In this document: positions 60,696-64,000 of the stretch, piece by piece
Layout of the letters: every line of letters begins with the position of its first letter
Position numbering within the stretch: position 1 is the first letter of the stretch
Source of the DNA: Austropuccinia psidii
Lineage: Eukaryota; Basidiomycota; Pucciniomycetes; Pucciniales; Sphaerophragmiaceae
Assembly: GCA_023105745.1 (NCBI GenBank)
Contig: JALGQZ010000001.1
Location: 68,776,937-68,840,936, forward strand
DNA length: 64,000 bases
Direction: 5' to 3'
The notes under the pieces: generated by a model
Told to the model about the DNA's origin: nothing
What the model saw: only the letters and a program-made list of their open reading frames with translations
Database searches by the model: none
Made by a program: the position numbers and the translations under genes

Positions 60696-61473
60696 TGTCA
60701 CAGCCAAGGAGGCAGGGGCATTACCAATCAACTTCAAAAATCATTACCTCATTGATACCCTTCAAAACCCAATCAGCAACAATCATTATTTCATGGATAC
60801 CCTTCAAAACCCAATCAGCAAGGGGGTTTCATTCTACATTCTCCAAATACAGTTTCCAGACCTCAATACAGTTTCATACAGGCAAGACCCAAATACAGGA
60901 TTCACCAAATACAGGCCTTTCATCAATACAGGCGCAAATACCTGTATTGACTGTATAACCTGTATTGGATTCACCAATACAGGATTCAATCCCACATACA
61001 ACTTCTTCCAGCATACAGGCCAGTATCTCAACACTCAAACTCCAAGGCTGGTATTTCTCACATATACCAGCCCCTTTTCACCCGCCTGGGAGTTTTTCCC
61101 CCAGTTAATTAAAATATTGGATTTATTATTTAATATTATTTTATTTCTCATTCAAGAAATATTATTTTATTATTTATTAAGTTAGTCTTTGCCTTCCCTC
61201 ACCTGTTCAGTAAAGTCCTGGTGGCCATATCCTTTATTAATCCTTTTCTCTTTTCTGAACAGGTTGAAACAGTGGTACAGGATTATTTGTGGTTGGCTCT
61301 TTATTATTGCTTTTGTTTTGTCTCTCTTATCTTTTATGCTTATTATTTTATGACTAGGAATTTATCCTCTTACTCCATTACTCTTATCATTTGAGTACTC
61401 TTCTGAGCCCTCCATAAGTAAGTCTGTTCACTGAGTGCCAGGCCCTCTTCATTTTAGAAGAGCCCCTGTGACA
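60696..61473 (+). repeat. 5' LTR of element U
   Basis: 778 bp, TGTCACAG...CTGTGACA. It is longer than the S LTR mainly because of a tandem duplication of about 42 bp (60739-60822, unit ending CAAAACCCAATCAGCA). It carries the AATACAG/CTGTATT cluster (about 60846-60990). Confidence 0.93.
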
Positions 61474-61474
61474 T

Positions 61475-61488
61475 TATTTTAATTAACT
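61475..61488 (+). promoter_or_regulatory. Possible self-priming primer site of element U
   Basis: No TGG-type tRNA site follows the LTR. Instead, 14 nt starting 1 nt after the LTR (TATTTTAATTAACT) are exactly complementary to 61103-61116 inside the LTR (AGTTAATTAAAATA). This is the arrangement of Tf1-type self-primed elements, where the RNA 5' end folds back. The palindromic TTAATTAA core explains 8 of the 14 pairs. Confidence 0.4.
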
Positions 61489-62261
61489 CATAATTGCTTC
61501 TTTTTCTTTAATTCATTTTATTCATTTCTCTCATTCTTCAATTATGATCTTTTCATGATTTTATGATTTTTTATGATTTTTATGATTTTTCTCTCTTATC
61601 AATTTTCATCTCATTCATTTTATTCAAATGAAAATTGATTCTCTTTCCCATTTCAAAAATTCTGCTGACAATTTCACTTTATTCTTTATCATTCTAATTT
61701 CTCTTTTGTCTGAATTCAGGTTTTTATCAGGTTATTTGAGTGGAATTATTTGGGTTAATTGATTCATCATTCAGGGATTTTATTGATTTGGGGTATTCAG
61801 TGATTTTGGTTTTGAAATTTCTCAAGATTATTGTTTGATTGATTGATTCCTCAAGACATTGATTTCACCTCAAGATTTTGAATTGAATTTGATTGATTTT
61901 ATTTTATTTGATTGACTTCATTTGATTCTTCAAGATACCTGATTTATCCTCAAGATTTGATTTAATTGATTGATTTGAATTTGATTCCTCAAGAAAATTG
62001 AATTGATTTTTGAAGATATTGATTTAATTCCTCAAGACTTAATTGATCTGATTTTGATTGACTTGATTTGACTTATTGATTGAAATTGATTATTCATAAG
62101 AATTTGACTTTGTCATCTTCACTCTTCAAGATTTATTCATATTGATTCACTTCAAGACTATTGATTGATTTCTCAAGTTCATCGAGATTCTCATTTGATT
62201 GTTTTGGTCAAGCCTTATTTTATTCAAAGTATCATCAAGTTTTATTCATTCTTCTTTCATG
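61489..62261 (+). other. Leader of element U
   Basis: No gene. The second half (about 61820-62180) consists of TTGATT-rich sequence with about ten copies of CTCAAGA or TTCAAGA at irregular spacing. The leader of C has similar motifs on the minus strand. Confidence 0.6.
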
Positions 62262-63620
62262 ATGCCAGTTCAGCATAGCCCACCAGCCACAAATACAAGA
62301 TCCCAGAGACATCAAGCTGTTCTCACTCCTACACCAAGGGCTCCTCTTGACCGCACACCATCAGTTCATCAACTGAGTGCAAATTTGGACAGAGGACCAC
62401 CAATGGAAGGAGTAGCACCCTCCAGAAGAGGAGGTGTGAAGTCTAGAAGATCAAGATCATTCTCTGGACTATTGGGTGGTTATCCTGGTGTCTCTCAAGG
62501 GCCTAGAAGTAGATTGGGGGAAGCTGAAGATGAGGACGGGGAGGAGTCTGTGGAAGAGGAAGGATCTGAGGAGACTGAAGTGGCAGCTGCCTTGGCAGGT
62601 GCTCCTGAAACTCCTGAGGCTCCAAATCTAGCCCTTTCTAATCAACCTTCTGTCTCTCAAGCTGAACCAAATTTCCTCAAGATGATGGAGCAAATGACTC
62701 AGTTTATGGGACAACTCACTCAAGCAGTTGCCCCAAGGGACACTTCAAAAGTCCCTGCATTCAAGACTCCATTAATGAAGGCACCTGATTCTTTTGATGG
62801 TACTAAAGCTTATAAATTGAGAGGATTCATTCAATCCTGTCAATTAATCTTTCATAATGACCCAGCAAACTTCTTCTCTGACAGGGAGAAGGTTCTTTAC
62901 TCAACTTCTTTTCTTACTGGTAGAGCTGGCAAATGGATTGAGCCTTACCTCTCAAATATCTCCAATGAAGACCCTTCTTATCTCCTCAATAACTGGCAGT
63001 TGTTTGAAACCCAGTTATTCACTCTGTTTGGTGATCCCAATGAAGTCAGAAAAGCTGAACAAGAGTTGGACAATTTGAGGATGAGGGAAAGTGGTCAAGT
63101 TTCCTTGTACATAGCTGATTTCAGAAGTTTAATGTCAAGAATTGGAGACTGGGGGGAAAGGGCCTATATTCATGTGTATAGAAGAGGCTTGGCATCAAGA
63201 TGGTTGGACCAATTGGCTTCTCACCCTGGAAATTTTGATAGTCTTCAAGAACTCCTGGATATCACCTTGGAATTAGATACCAGGTACCATGAGAGGCAGA
63301 AGGAAAAGGGCAGTCATCAAGAGAAGAAGCCTCCAATCAGTGAATCCAACTCCTCCAAGCCCCCTCAAAATTCATCATCACAGAAGCCTTATCACAAGAA
63401 GAATAAGAAGGGGAAGAATTTTCAAGTGTCCAAAGACAAGCCTCATGCTGCTCTCCTCAATGAGGACAACAAATTAATTGGTTCTGAAAAGGAGAGGAGG
63501 ATTAAAGAAGGCTTGTGCAATTATTGTGGTGGTAAACACCCATTTGAAAAATGTTTCAAGAGGCCTGAAAATAGGCAAGGGTCATCAAAAGGCTTCCCTA
63601 GCAAGCAGGGAAAAGCCTGA
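62262..63620 (+). CDS. Gag protein of element U (452 aa)
   Basis: Builds the virus-like particle and binds element RNA. I chose the start MPVQHSPP (62262), because C has the same start; an ATG directly before it and an upstream in-frame extension to 62199 are less likely. Order: basic Arg/Ser-rich segment (SRRSRSFSG), acidic stretch (DEDGEESVEEEGSEE), capsid-like domain from about residue 170 (SFDGTKAYKLRGFIQSCQL, ARIGDWGER-like MSRIGDWGERA, LDQLASHPGNFDS), basic linker (KKNKKGKNF), and zinc knuckle CNYCGGKHPFEKC. The knuckle has CX2CX3HX4C spacing, one residue shorter than the usual CX2CX4HX4C. It ends GKA followed by TGA, with GGGAAAA just before. The frame is intact. Confidence 0.95.
   Translation: MPVQHSPPATNTRSQRHQAVLTPTPRAPLDRTPSVHQLSANLDRGPPMEGVAPSRRGGVKSRRSRSFSGLLGGYPGVSQGPRSRLGEAEDEDGEESVEEEGSEETEVAAALAGAPETPEAPNLALSNQPSVSQAEPNFLKMMEQMTQFMGQLTQAVAPRDTSKVPAFKTPLMKAPDSFDGTKAYKLRGFIQSCQLIFHNDPANFFSDREKVLYSTSFLTGRAGKWIEPYLSNISNEDPSYLLNNWQLFETQLFTLFGDPNEVRKAEQELDNLRMRESGQVSLYIADFRSLMSRIGDWGERAYIHVYRRGLASRWLDQLASHPGNFDSLQELLDITLELDTRYHERQKEKGSHQEKKPPISESNSSKPPQNSSSQKPYHKKNKKGKNFQVSKDKPHAALLNEDNKLIGSEKERRIKEGLCNYCGGKHPFEKCFKRPENRQGSSKGFPSKQGKA
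63608..63614 (+). promoter_or_regulatory. Candidate -1 frameshift site GGGAAAA
   Basis: In the gag frame this reads G GGA AAA, followed by GCC TGA. Slipping by -1 leads into a frame that encodes a linker and then the protease. Element C keeps the same GGGAAAAGCCTGA (minus strand, 8089-8077). No downstream structure was examined. Confidence 0.5.
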
Positions 63621-64000
63621 GTGGGAATCATGATGTGTTCAATGGTTCTCACTTATTTCCTTCAAGAGCACAATTGTGCACTCTGAATACTAGTGTCAAG
63701 AAATCTTTAAAATTTCTTATTTTCTCCAATCTCTGATATTTTTTATAGTATTATCATTGATTCTGGTGCTACAAACTCCTTTATTGCAAATAATTTTGTT
63801 CTCAAGTACTCATTGACCATGTCAGAGCTCCCTGAAAAGATTCCTCTTTTTATTCTGGATTCTAATGAATCCACTTCCCTGTTCATCACCCATTATACCA
63901 AGTGGGTTGTTGATTTACCTTCCTTCCCAAGCTTTGAATGGGATTTCTTTATCAAAGATTCACCCAAGGGAGAAGACCTAATATTGGGCTATGATTTTCT
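63614..64000 (+). pseudogene. Start of pol (linker, aspartic protease) of element U, with an indel
   Basis: In the -1 frame after gag the linker reads SLSGNHDVFNGSHLF and RAQLCTLNTSVKKSL. Near 63735 two bases are missing relative to C, so the protease continues in the gag frame instead: IIIDSGATNSFIA with the catalytic Asp codon at 63759-63761. The protease then reads on to the window edge (EDLILGYDF). The Asp-Ser-Gly motif is intact, but because of the indel gag-pol read-through would fail unless an intron or second shift corrects it. Confidence 0.72.

Larger units (their letters stand above)
60696..64000 (+). mobile_element. Family II chromovirus-type element U, 5' part
   Basis: 5' LTR, leader, intact gag and the start of pol; the rest lies outside the window. 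The LTR belongs to the same family as those of S, so U shows what S lost at its 5' end. It inserted into remnant T. Confidence 0.9.

Overview
This is a eukaryotic, AT-rich window made almost entirely of LTR retrotransposons of the Ty3/Gypsy (Metaviridae) type. I found no host gene, tRNA, rRNA or CRISPR array. The polyproteins, the Gag beginning MPVQHS and the tiny introns (64-65 nt) fit a rust fungus. From memory these proteins match families repeated many times in the myrtle rust Austropuccinia psidii; that species call is recollection, not a search.

Two superfamilies are present. Family I has LTRs of about 1.8-2.1 kb beginning TGTGAGCC and ending CTTACA, a primer site starting TTTGG, one fused gag-pol frame and a chromodomain-like tail. 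Family II is a chromovirus type with LTRs beginning TGTC and ending TGACA, a separate Gag, pol in the -1 frame and a true C-terminal chromodomain.

Layout, left to right. 1-7396: decayed family I copy A (+), its 5' part outside the window. 7397-10904 plus 21009-21473: 5' half of family II copy C (-). 10905-21003: complete young family I copy B (+) inserted into C's LTR, with target duplication GTTTG. 21816-46210: family I copy E/H (-), split by a Russian-doll insertion: solo LTR P (24629-40293), inside it solo LTR Q (24771-38645), inside it complete element F (-, 26471-38497, duplication AGTAG), inside it solo LTR R (33281-35084, duplication CATGT). 46211-48459: mostly unassigned old repeat. 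48460-55398: family II element S (+, duplication GGGTG), which lost gag, protease and the RT start but keeps a nearly whole pol and carries an antisense gene in its 3' region. 55618-58149: family II remnant D (-). 58150-60690: family I remnant T (-). 60696-64000: 5' part of family II element U (+), running off the window.

Two things look new. First, family I elements appear to make a second, spliced protein of about 290 residues. A 64-nt intron that contains the gag-pol start codon, when removed, joins a short upstream ORF to a long ORF overlapping the start of gag in the +1 frame. The same intron length and start-codon spacing recur in element F, and the overlapping frame is recognisable in four copies. 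Second, element S carries, antisense between pol and its 3' LTR, a two-exon gene for a protein with a Zn2Cys6-like cysteine cluster, lying downstream of a dense array of TGCGCA palindromes.

B is the only copy with an intact polyprotein, but its protease motif reads Asp-Pro-Gly instead of Asp-Ser/Thr-Gly, so it may not be autonomous.
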